From: an uncultured Collinsella sp. | GTDB lineage: Bacteria; Actinomycetota; Coriobacteriia; Coriobacteriales; Coriobacteriaceae | Direction: 5' to 3' | Assembly (NCBI GenBank): GCA_900541065.1 | Contig: UQIE01000001.1 | Span: forward strand, 236,589 to 300,588 | DNA length: 64,000 nt | Shown here: positions 33,987 through 41,625 of the stretch, piece after piece | How the letters are laid out: the number at the start of each line of letters is the position of its first letter | Position numbering within the stretch: position 1 is the first letter of the stretch | Made by a program: the position numbers and the translations under genes | Notes under the pieces: model-generated | Seen by the model: the letters and a program-made list of their open reading frames with translations, nothing else | Database searches by the model: none | What the model was told of the DNA's origin: nothing

Positions 33987-34916
33987 CTACTTATTTGCTT
34001 CAATGAGCTTTTCAAGCCTCAAAACGCGATGGTACAGGGCAGACTTCGACAAGGGAGGGTCAGCCATCTCGCCCAGATCGCGCAGCGACAGATCGGGATA
34101 GCGCTCGCGTAGGTCGCAAAAGACCGCCAAGGCGTCCGGAAGCGTGTCGCGCAAACCCCGCTGTTCGAGCTCATCGATCAACGCAAGCTGATGTTGGGCG
34201 GCACCCGCACTTCTGGTCTGGTTGGCGAGCTCGGCATTCACGCGACGGTTCACATCGTTCTTAACCAACTTGACCGCGCGCGCCTCCTCGATCTCGGCAA
34301 CGCTGCGCTTGGCACCAATCAGCTTTAGAAGATGCTCGATTTCCTCGGCGCTCTTAATGTAGACAGCAAAGGATCCGCGCCGCGCGTTAACGCGCGCATG
34401 GACCCCAATCTGCTCCAATAGATCGCAAAGCCCCCGGGCATACTGCTCGCCCTGCACCGCGATCTCCAAATGAAAGTCGCCGCGGGGATCGGCCACGAAA
34501 CCGCCGGCGATGAGCGCGCCGCGAATGTAGGCAAGCCTGCAGCAGGGACGAGCAACGATGTGCCGGGGAACACCAGCGACGAGCCCTCCCCTGCGGTCGA
34601 GAATGCCCAGCAGCACCAGAGCCTTGTCCAGGTCGGGTTGATCGGGCAGGGTAATGAGATAGTTACGGACCTTATGCAAGACCGATTTACGAACGGTGAA
34701 TTCCGTTTTGAGCTTAAGGATGCGATGCGTCAGTGTGATCATCGTGCGCGCGACGGCACCCGTCTCGGTCGCGACCGTCAAACGATACCGCCCGGAGCCG
34801 GCCAGCGAAAGTGTACCGCTCACACGCGTCAGGGCGGCAAGCGTCGACAAATCGCAGTATTCACATTCGGGTTCGCAGCGCGCGAGCTCGTCACGCACCT
34901 CGGCGGTAAACGACAT
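33987..34916 (-). CDS. whiA: DNA-binding protein WhiA
   Basis: A 309-residue actinobacterial and firmicute regulator that in Streptomyces acts with WhiB in cell-division control. An N-terminal WhiA domain (SFTAEVRDELA) leads into a LAGLIDADG-like core (RLAYIRGALIAGGFVADPRGDFHLEI), and a C-terminal HTH (SLRDLGEMADPPLSKSALYHRVLRL) binds DNA. It starts six bases after rapZ. Confidence 0.95.
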   Translation of the reverse strand: MSFTAEVRDELARCEPECEYCDLSTLAALTRVSGTLSLAGSGRYRLTVATETGAVARTMITLTHRILKLKTEFTVRKSVLHKVRNYLITLPDQPDLDKALVLLGILDRRGGLVAGVPRHIVARPCCRLAYIRGALIAGGFVADPRGDFHLEIAVQGEQYARGLCDLLEQIGVHARVNARRGSFAVYIKSAEEIEHLLKLIGAKRSVAEIEEARAVKLVKNDVNRRVNAELANQTRSAGAAQHQLALIDELEQRGLRDTLPDALAVFCDLRERYPDLSLRDLGEMADPPLSKSALYHRVLRLEKLIEANK

Positions 34917-34922
34917 GCAGAC

Positions 34923-35843
34923 CTATGCTTTCGTGTTGGCGCGCGACAGGTCGCGATGGGAAATGCTCACGTGATACTGGGCGCCTTCCAAATAACGTGC
35001 CGTGGCCTCGGCGATGGCAACACTGCGGTGTTGACCGCCCGTGCAACCGATGGCAATAGAAAGCTGTGGCTTGCCCTCCGCGATATAGCCGGGCATGACC
35101 GTATCGAGCAGCTGCGTCCAGGCCTTCCAGAACTCCTGGGTCTTGGGATGGTCCAGAACAAAGTCGGAGACCTTCTTATCGAGACCGGTCATCGTGCGCA
35201 TCTCGGGATCGTAGAACGGATTGGGCAGGAAGCGAACGTCGATCATAATGTCCGCCTCGACGGGCATACCGTGCTTAAAGCCAAACGAGAACACGTGAAC
35301 GTCCATGAGCTGCTGGTCGGACAACTCGGAGAACGCCATGCGCAATTTGTTGCGCAGAGCAGAGGTGCGCAAGCGGCTCGTATCGATAATCATGTCAGCT
35401 CGGTCGCGAACGCCCTGCAGCTGCAGGCGCTCGCGCTGAATCGCATCGGCCGTAGTCTCCCCCGGCTTGGCAATGGGATGGCGGCGGCGGTTTTCACTAT
35501 AACGACGGATCAGCACCTCGTCAGAGGCCTCGAGAAACACGATGTCGCAGCTCATCTCGCGCTCCTCGAGTGCGGCAACGGCATCGAGCAGCTCATCGAA
35601 CAAGCCCTGGCTGCGCAGGTCGCAGGTGACGGCAAGATGCCTGCCCACGCCCGTATTGATGCCGACGAGTTCGGCAAGCTGGGCGATCAGACGCGGAGGC
35701 AAGTTGTCGATGCAAAAGTAGCCCATGTCCTCGAACACATGCATGGCCTGCGTTCGGCCCGATCCGGACATTCCGGTGATGATGACGATATCGGGGATGC
35801 GCTCCGAGCGCTCCGCCGCATCCATGGCATCTCCCTTTTGCAT
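34923..35843 (-). CDS. rapZ: RNase adapter / nucleotide-binding protein RapZ
   Basis: A 306-residue RapZ (YvcJ) family P-loop protein, which in E. coli directs small-RNA decay and elsewhere binds GTP/ATP. Walker A is GMSGSGRT near 24-31, a variant with Arg in place of the usual Lys. The C-terminal RapZ domain carries IGCTGGQHRSVAIAE and SHRDL. ATG 35843 has AGGAGG five bases before it; an ATG six codons later also has GGGAG. The usual yvcK gene between rapZ and whiA is missing. Confidence 0.93.
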   Translation of the reverse strand: MQKGDAMDAAERSERIPDIVIITGMSGSGRTQAMHVFEDMGYFCIDNLPPRLIAQLAELVGINTGVGRHLAVTCDLRSQGLFDELLDAVAALEEREMSCDIVFLEASDEVLIRRYSENRRRHPIAKPGETTADAIQRERLQLQGVRDRADMIIDTSRLRTSALRNKLRMAFSELSDQQLMDVHVFSFGFKHGMPVEADIMIDVRFLPNPFYDPEMRTMTGLDKKVSDFVLDHPKTQEFWKAWTQLLDTVMPGYIAEGKPQLSIAIGCTGGQHRSVAIAEATARYLEGAQYHVSISHRDLSRANTKA

Positions 35844-35943
35844 GTGTGCCTCCTAAAACAAGCGCGGGACCCGGCCAGCGGATCCCGCGCGATCAATTGC
35901 CTTTATATTGAGTATACCGCCCCAAGCGGATACGAGGCCTGTC

Positions 35944-36630
35944 TTACGCCTCAAGCGCAGCCTTGAACCAACTTGTAATACTCGTGGGGTGCGTAATGGC
36001 AGTGCCTACGACAACTGCCCAGGCGCCCGCATCAATCGCGGCGCGGGCCTCCTCGGGCGTGTGCACGCGGCCCTCGCAGATGATGGGAAGGCCGGGAAAC
36101 TCCTCGGTCGCCTGACGCAGGAGCGGCAGATCGGGACCGTCGGCCATGGTGCAATCGATAGCGGCAACACCGTGAGAAAGCGTGGTGGACACCAGGTCGA
36201 AGCCCATGTCGACAGCACGACGAATATCCTCGATGGTGGCACAGTCAGCCATCAGGAGCACGCCCTCCTCATGCAGCGGACGGAAGGTGTCCTCGACGGT
36301 CTTGCCATCGGGACGCGGGCGATCAGTGGCATCAATTGCCACGATATCGGCACCGGCGGCAACGCAGGCGCGAGCGTGGCGCAGCGTCGGCGTGATGTAG
36401 ACGCCCTCGTGCCCATCCTTCCACAAGCCGATGACGGGGACCTCGCAGCGGCCCTTAATGGCGGCAATGTCGGCAAGGCCCTGGCAGCGAATGGCGGCGG
36501 CGCCGCCGAGCTCGCAAGCGCGAGACATTTGAGCCATGGTCTCGGGCGTACGAAGCGGCTCGCCCATATACGCCTGAACGCTCACGACGAGCCTGCCCTT
36601 CAGGGATTGAATCAAAGGATCAACGGTCAT
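35944..36630 (-). CDS. nanE: N-acetylmannosamine-6-phosphate 2-epimerase
   Basis: Converts ManNAc-6-phosphate to GlcNAc-6-phosphate, the exit step of sialic acid breakdown. The 228-residue (beta/alpha)8 barrel shows the start LKGRLVVSVQA, the catalytic Lys near 71 in IGLWKDG, the ADCAT segment and ICEGRVHTPEEA with the catalytic Glu. It is the last gene of the nan block, 140 bases beyond nanK across a palindrome. Confidence 0.95.
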   Translation of the reverse strand: MTVDPLIQSLKGRLVVSVQAYMGEPLRTPETMAQMSRACELGGAAAIRCQGLADIAAIKGRCEVPVIGLWKDGHEGVYITPTLRHARACVAAGADIVAIDATDRPRPDGKTVEDTFRPLHEEGVLLMADCATIEDIRRAVDMGFDLVSTTLSHGVAAIDCTMADGPDLPLLRQATEEFPGLPIICEGRVHTPEEARAAIDAGAWAVVVGTAITHPTSITSWFKAALEA

Positions 36631-36655
36631 GTTCGACTCAACCTTTCTCAAAACA

Positions 36656-36753
36656 GCCTTCTGAGACACCGCACCTTGACGTTCAAACCGTCGCTCGCGT
36701 ACCGAAGTACGCTTCGCTCCTCTTTCACGTCAATCTACGGCACCTCAGAAGGC
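36656..36753. repeat. 98-bp nested palindrome between nanK and nanE
   Basis: Outer arms 36656-36682 and 36727-36753 pair at 21 of 27 positions, including ten perfect end pairs (GCCTTCTGAG). The centre has the hairpin GCGTAC-CGAA-GTACGC at 36697-36712. It lies 18 bases past the nanK stop and probably tunes expression of nanE. Confidence 0.75.
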
Positions 36754-36770
36754 GCACTTGGTAGTTATGT

Positions 36771-37736
36771 TTACTTCAACGACGCAAGAAGGTGTTCGGC
36801 GGCACCGATGAGCGGAGCATCGCCCTCCAGAGAACCGATGAGGATCGGCGTGTCCTGAAGCGGATCGAGCGCCTGGCTGGCATAGCCCTCGTGCACCGAA
36901 TCCTTCCACGTCTGTGAACGCCAATCGGGACCTTGGTGAATCACGCCACCCGAAAGCACGATGACCTCGGGGTCCAGGATGTTAGCGAGCGAGCCCAAGC
37001 TGGCACCCAGCGCAAAGCCGGCGTCATGGATGACCTCGGTCGCCTTTGCGTCGCCCGCGCGGCACAGGTCGTTTACATCGCGACCGACCGAAGGACGGCT
37101 GGGGTCGACGCGACCAAAGCGCTCATCGTACATTCGACCAATGGAAGTGCCCGAAGCAACCGACTCCAGATGGCCGGAACGCCCGCAGGCGCAGGGAATG
37201 CCGGCGGCAGCCGAGCACTCGATGTGGCCCATATGGCCAGCAGCACCATGGAAGCCTTGCATCACGCGGCCGTTCTCGACATATGCGCCGCCGATGCCCG
37301 TACCGATGCCCAGACACAAGACGGAGAACTTGCCCTTGCCGACGCCCCAGTGGGCCTCGCCCAGAGCATGAGCCTGCACGTCGCCCACCACGGCAACGGG
37401 AAGACCAAGGTCCTCGCGCAGACGCGGCCCCAACTGAACGCCGGACCAGCCGGGCATGATCTCGTTGGCATACGCGATGGCGCCCGTTTTGGGATCGACG
37501 ACACCGGCGGCACCGATACCGACACCGAGGACCTCGACATCGGAATTCGCCTCGAGAGCAGCTTTGATGGACGCCTCGATACGCTGGAAGACAGCCTCGC
37601 CGCCCTCCTGGGCCTCGGTGGGAACCTCAGCTTCAAAGACCGGATGGGGCACGCTGCCATCAGCCGGATACTCCATGATGGCGGTCGCGATCTTAGTTCC
37701 GCCGATATCGACAGAGCAGACGTACTTGTTCTCCAT
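36771..37736 (-). CDS. nanK: ROK-family kinase, probable N-acetylmannosamine kinase
   Basis: A 321-residue ROK sugar kinase. The ATP motif DIGGTKIATAI is at the start, GIGAAGVVD in the middle, and the catalytic-site GHMGHIE is present. The zinc motif reads CACGRSGHLE, so the third Cys of the usual CxCGxxGC is a His. Its place between nanA-like and nanE genes makes ManNAc the likely substrate. ATG 37736 has AAGGAG before it. Confidence 0.85.
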   Translation of the reverse strand: MENKYVCSVDIGGTKIATAIMEYPADGSVPHPVFEAEVPTEAQEGGEAVFQRIEASIKAALEANSDVEVLGVGIGAAGVVDPKTGAIAYANEIMPGWSGVQLGPRLREDLGLPVAVVGDVQAHALGEAHWGVGKGKFSVLCLGIGTGIGGAYVENGRVMQGFHGAAGHMGHIECSAAAGIPCACGRSGHLESVASGTSIGRMYDERFGRVDPSRPSVGRDVNDLCRAGDAKATEVIHDAGFALGASLGSLANILDPEVIVLSGGVIHQGPDWRSQTWKDSVHEGYASQALDPLQDTPILIGSLEGDAPLIGAAEHLLASLK

Positions 37737-37810
37737 GTCGTTCTCCTTAGGAGATAAAAACAACTACAAGAAATGAAGGCGGTGTTATCGCCGCAGCATG
37801 ATAAAGGTTT

Positions 37811-37900
37811 CCCAGGTGCCCGAGGTTGGGTTGAAAGTGGTCGGGCGTTGACCTAATGGGTCACGCCCGACCACTTGAGCCCCAAGATCGGGTGCCTGGG
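37811..37900. repeat. 90-bp nested palindrome between nanA and nanK
   Basis: Outer arms 37811-37823 and 37888-37900 pair apart from two positions. An inner perfect 14-bp stem (37835-37848 with 37863-37876) carries a further TGACC/GGTCA tip. It begins six bases past the nanA stop. Confidence 0.78.
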
Positions 37901-37906
37901 GAAGCT

Positions 37907-38827
37907 TTACAGGAGACCGTTGTCCCGGAGGACTTTCTTAATCGCCTCGACGTTCTCGCCGGTCATGGCCTTCACCGGGCGCGGCATGGTCGGGCTGTCA
38001 AAGATGCCCATGAGGTTCATAGCGGTCTTGAAGGCGCCAACGCCACCGGCATAGCCCTGGACGCCCGAGGTGACATCCCAGATGTGGGAGATCTCGTTGA
38101 GGCGATCCTGCTCGGCCTTGACGGTAGCCCAGTCGCCGGCCTGAGCGGCCTTCCACTGGCGCACGTAGCCCTCGGGCTCAACGTTGGCGAGACCCGGGAC
38201 GGAACCGTCGGCGCCACCGAGGTAAGCGCCGTCGACAACAACCTCGTGACCGGTGAGGATGCTCATCGGATGGCCGTTCTTTTCGTTCTCCTGAACGAGG
38301 TAGCGGAACGAGATGTCATCACCCGAGGAATCCTTGACGCCGGCCAGAACGCCCTCGGCGCCGAGCTTGGCAAGGAGCTTCCAGGGGAGCTTGGTGTGAA
38401 CGCAGACGGGAATGTCATAGGCAAAGATGGGCAGGTCGAGTTCCTCGTGCAGGATGCGGAAGTGCTCCTCGACCTCGGTCATGCCCTGCAGGGCATAGAA
38501 CGGGCAGGTGGCGACGAGGGCATCGGCGCCCAGCTCCTGGGCGACCTTGCCGTGCTCGATCATGCGCTCGGTCTCGGTGTCGATGATGCCGACCAGAACG
38601 GGAACGCGGTGATCGACGATGCGCACGGCCTCGGCAATGATCTGACGACGACGCTCGTCGGTGGAGAAGACGACCTCGCCCGAGGAGCCCAGGAAGAACA
38701 GGCCATCGACGCCGGCATCGATCATGCGGTTGATGCTGCGCTCAAAGGAGGCAACGTCGAGCTGGTGGTCTTCGGTATCGGGAACAACGACGGGAGGGAT
38801 AACGCCGGTGAATTTCTGAGTTGCCAC
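37907..38827 (-). CDS. nanA: Dihydrodipicolinate synthase-family aldolase, probable N-acetylneuraminate lyase
   Basis: A 306-residue class I aldolase barrel. The phosphate/carboxylate loop GSSGE is near 47-51, the proton-relay Tyr is Y137 (FAYDIP) and the Schiff-base Lys is K165 (AGVKDSS). DHDPS and NanA share these residues, so the assignment to sialic acid cleavage (to ManNAc and pyruvate) comes mainly from the neighbours nanK and nanE. The GTG at 38827 has AAGGAG six bases upstream; the longer ATG frame to 38911 runs into the preceding gene. Confidence 0.8.
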   Translation of the reverse strand: MATQKFTGVIPPVVVPDTEDHQLDVASFERSINRMIDAGVDGLFFLGSSGEVVFSTDERRRQIIAEAVRIVDHRVPVLVGIIDTETERMIEHGKVAQELGADALVATCPFYALQGMTEVEEHFRILHEELDLPIFAYDIPVCVHTKLPWKLLAKLGAEGVLAGVKDSSGDDISFRYLVQENEKNGHPMSILTGHEVVVDGAYLGGADGSVPGLANVEPEGYVRQWKAAQAGDWATVKAEQDRLNEISHIWDVTSGVQGYAGGVGAFKTAMNLMGIFDSPTMPRPVKAMTGENVEAIKKVLRDNGLL

Positions 38828-38895
38828 AAGAATCTCCTTAGTTGTCTGGCGGGCGACCCTATGCCACCCACTCTTGTTGGCAGTGTCCAGGCCGT

Positions 38896-39747
38896 CTAGG
38901 CCAAAGAACACGGGTAGAACGTTTGGTTAAAGAAGTCGACGACTTCGTTTTCGAACGCATTGATGCGCTCGTGAGCGTATTTGGCATAGATGATATGCCT
39001 CCGGTCACACTCAAGACCGTTGAACACGGCAAACTGACCCTTGGGGTCGCTCACGGTATCCATGAGCGAAGTGCCCATAAGCACAAAGCCGCGCACCCGA
39101 GACGACAGCGCCTCGAGGCCACCGGGAATCGGATTGGCGACCGCCGTGCAGGCGAGGCCCTGCTCATCCAAAGCAGAAACCGCCAGCGCGACTCCGCCGC
39201 CAAGGCCCTCGCCCCATGCAAAGATGCGGTCGGGGTCCATGCCATCAAGATTGCGCGCAACCTTCGCCAACGCGCAACCCCAACGGACGCGCTCGACAAA
39301 AGCAGGCGAGGTAATCCCCTGCTGCAGGTCGTCCGCACCAGCAACATCATCATCCAGCGCGAGAACGACATACCCCATGGCGGCAAATCTCGTCATGTGA
39401 TGCCAGCCGCGCACAGGCCGATCGATGTCGTGGAACATCAGGCACAGCGGCACGCGCTCAGATACTCGGGCACGACCGACAGGCTCAATCAAACGAGCGT
39501 GAATCGTATCGTCACCGAGCTCAAAGGAGACCTCCGAGTAACGGGCACAGGGGTTAACAAAGTCAATCGCCGTAATGGCCAGGCCTTGAATCTCAAGATT
39601 CGAAGCGCATGCCTCCAAATCAGAAACATCTGCTTGGACGTCACCGCGCCAGCCCCGATATTCTGCGAGCCTTGACGAAACCGTTCCAGGAATTCCCACG
39701 AGCCCGGGGACTATCAGCTCGTCAACATTGCTCTCGCACTTAGGCAT
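38896..39747 (-). CDS. CE7-like alpha/beta hydrolase lacking the nucleophile (pseudo-esterase)
   Basis: A 283-residue relative of the neighbouring CE7 esterase. Alignment by eye shows the nucleophile elbow GASQGG replaced by GEGLGG, so the catalytic Ser is Gly181. The acid Asp (LMDTVSDP) and the His (YAHERI) are kept, and QFAVFNGL matches QFAVYNNL of the neighbour. The oxyanion-side PGQGG is also lost. It overlaps the upstream esterase by eight bases (ATGCCTAA). It may be a regulatory or binding partner of the active enzyme, or a diverged hydrolase. Confidence 0.75.
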   Translation of the reverse strand: MPKCESNVDELIVPGLVGIPGTVSSRLAEYRGWRGDVQADVSDLEACASNLEIQGLAITAIDFVNPCARYSEVSFELGDDTIHARLIEPVGRARVSERVPLCLMFHDIDRPVRGWHHMTRFAAMGYVVLALDDDVAGADDLQQGITSPAFVERVRWGCALAKVARNLDGMDPDRIFAWGEGLGGGVALAVSALDEQGLACTAVANPIPGGLEALSSRVRGFVLMGTSLMDTVSDPKGQFAVFNGLECDRRHIIYAKYAHERINAFENEVVDFFNQTFYPCSLA

Positions 39748-40717
39748 GAGCCTCCCCTCCCTCACAGAAAAACGGAATGATCAGATCGTCAAAGTCCTGA
39801 ATCTCCTCGTGGCCAAAGCCCTCAAAGAACTCATGACGCTTATCGCAGGTCAGGTTGTTGTACACCGCAAACTGCGTTGCCGGCGGACAGACGATATCGG
39901 CCGTGCCCGTGCCAAACAGCACGGGGCATTTGACCATGGGGGCAAAGTTCTTGGAATCGAAGCACGCCAGTTTGGCGTAGGCTTCCTCGATACGAGTCGA
40001 GTCCTCGTCAAACCAACGCGACCAATAGCGCAGACCCTCGTAGGCAATATCGTCGGCGTCCAGATCCCAAACCAGGCGGAAATCCGATAAGAAGGGATAG
40101 AGGATGGCGGCGCGATTGATAAGCTCGCTGTTAAGCGCGCAGGTCGCAATACCCAAACCGCCGCCCTGCGATGCGCCGTTCACAAATACGCGGGCAAGAT
40201 CGATGCCCTCGAGCTCGCGAACGATACGGCACAGAATGCGAATATCCTGGTGCAAGCGGACATAGTAGAGATTGGCCGGGTCGCCGTCGATACCGGCGAC
40301 GATATGGCCCGCGACCGTCGTGCCCTCAAATCCACCAATGTCCTCGGAGGGGCCACCCTGGCCGGGGCAGTCGAGAGCAATGAGCGCCATGCCCATGCCC
40401 GCAAACGACGCCTGCTCAAACCAGCTGCGGCTCGCACCCGGATATCCATGGAACTGAAGCACCAGCGGCATGGGCTCCTCCGAAACCGGCTTGAGATACT
40501 TGGCATGCAGGCGGGCGCCACACATGCCGGTATACCAGAGGTCGAAAAACCGACAGGTCGCGGAATCCGCAACCGAAGCCGCCTCGATCTCGTAGTCGAG
40601 CTCGACGGCGTCGGCCTCGGCCATGCGGTCCTTCCAAAAGAGATCGAAATCCGATGGACGGGGCATAGCGCCTCGATATTCACCAAATTGCTGTTGTAGC
40701 TCCTGAGCACTTGGCAT
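39740..40717 (-). CDS. CE7-family (acetyl-xylan/cephalosporin-C type) deacetylase
   Basis: A 325-residue alpha/beta hydrolase. The triad is S183 (NGASQGG), D274 (TGTADIVCPP) and H303 (GFGHEE); PGQGG near 118-122 is the CE7 oxyanion motif. The family removes acetyl groups from sugars and small molecules. Inside a sialic acid locus the natural guess is O-acetyl-sialate or another acetylated sugar. No signal peptide is seen, so it acts in the cytoplasm after uptake. It precedes the pseudo-esterase, translationally coupled. Confidence 0.85.
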   Translation of the reverse strand: MPSAQELQQQFGEYRGAMPRPSDFDLFWKDRMAEADAVELDYEIEAASVADSATCRFFDLWYTGMCGARLHAKYLKPVSEEPMPLVLQFHGYPGASRSWFEQASFAGMGMALIALDCPGQGGPSEDIGGFEGTTVAGHIVAGIDGDPANLYYVRLHQDIRILCRIVRELEGIDLARVFVNGASQGGGLGIATCALNSELINRAAILYPFLSDFRLVWDLDADDIAYEGLRYWSRWFDEDSTRIEEAYAKLACFDSKNFAPMVKCPVLFGTGTADIVCPPATQFAVYNNLTCDKRHEFFEGFGHEEIQDFDDLIIPFFCEGGEAHA

Positions 40718-40797
40718 GGCTCGTGAACCCAACCTTTCGAAATCGCAACGGAGGTGCGCCCGGTAAGGGAACCGGGCGCACGGGAGGGAAAGCGAGG

Positions 40798-41625
40798 CTA
40801 CTCGCCGAGCTTGGGATGCAGCAGCGACGGCGCAGCGCCGAGCAGCATCTTGGTGTAGGGATCCTGAGGGTGCTGGAAGACCTGCTTGGCCTCGCCCTGC
40901 TCGACGATCTTGCCGCCATTCATAACGATGATGTCGTCAGAGATATAGCGGACCGTCTGAATGTCATGGCTGATGAACACCATGGCCAGGCCGAGCTCCT
41001 TCTTAAGGTCGGTCAGCAGGTTCAGAATCTGCGCACGGACCGAAACGTCCAGAGCCGAGGTGGGCTCGTCGGCGATGATGGCATCGGGGTTCAGCGACAG
41101 GGCACGAGCAATTGCGACGCGCTGGCGCTGGCCGCCCGAAAGCTGGCCGGGAAGAACCTCGGCGGCGGAGCTGGGCAGACCGGTGAGCTCCAAGAGCTCC
41201 TTGACGCGCTTCTCCTGCTCGGCCTCGGTACCCAGGTTGTGGACGCGCATGGGGTCGAGCAGTTGCTCACGAACAACCATGCGGGGGTTGAGCGCCGTGG
41301 CCGGGTTCTGGAACACGACCGAGATGACGCGACCCATGTGGCGACGGTCCTCGGCGGTACGTTTGGTAACGTCCTTGCCCTTAAAGTAGACCTTGCCGCT
41401 CGTGGGGGCCTGCAGGCCGCACATGACGTTGGCGGTGGTGGACTTTCCGCAACCGGACTCGCCGACGATGCCGATGGTCTGTCCGGGCATGAGCTTAATC
41501 GTTACACCCTGGACGGCGTGAACCAGGTTGGGGTGCAGAATCGAGCCGGTACGGGTCCTAAAGGTGACGTGGACGTCATCAAGGAAGATGATCGGCTCGA
41601 CGCCGTTGACTGCGGTCTCGCTCAT
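40798..41625 (-). CDS. ABC transporter ATPase, DppF/SatD type
   Basis: A 275-residue ATPase. Walker A GESGCGKST near 55-63, signature LSGGQRQRVAIARA, Walker B IIADEPTSALD and H-loop SHD are complete. Unlike OppF in this window it ends soon after the nucleotide domain (PKLGE), without the oligo_HPY Cys cluster. It starts right after the fusion protein stop. With the neighbouring nan genes it is best read as part of a sialic acid importer. Confidence 0.88.
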   Translation of the reverse strand: MSETAVNGVEPIIFLDDVHVTFRTRTGSILHPNLVHAVQGVTIKLMPGQTIGIVGESGCGKSTTANVMCGLQAPTSGKVYFKGKDVTKRTAEDRRHMGRVISVVFQNPATALNPRMVVREQLLDPMRVHNLGTEAEQEKRVKELLELTGLPSSAAEVLPGQLSGGQRQRVAIARALSLNPDAIIADEPTSALDVSVRAQILNLLTDLKKELGLAMVFISHDIQTVRYISDDIIVMNGGKIVEQGEAKQVFQHPQDPYTKMLLGAAPSLLHPKLGE

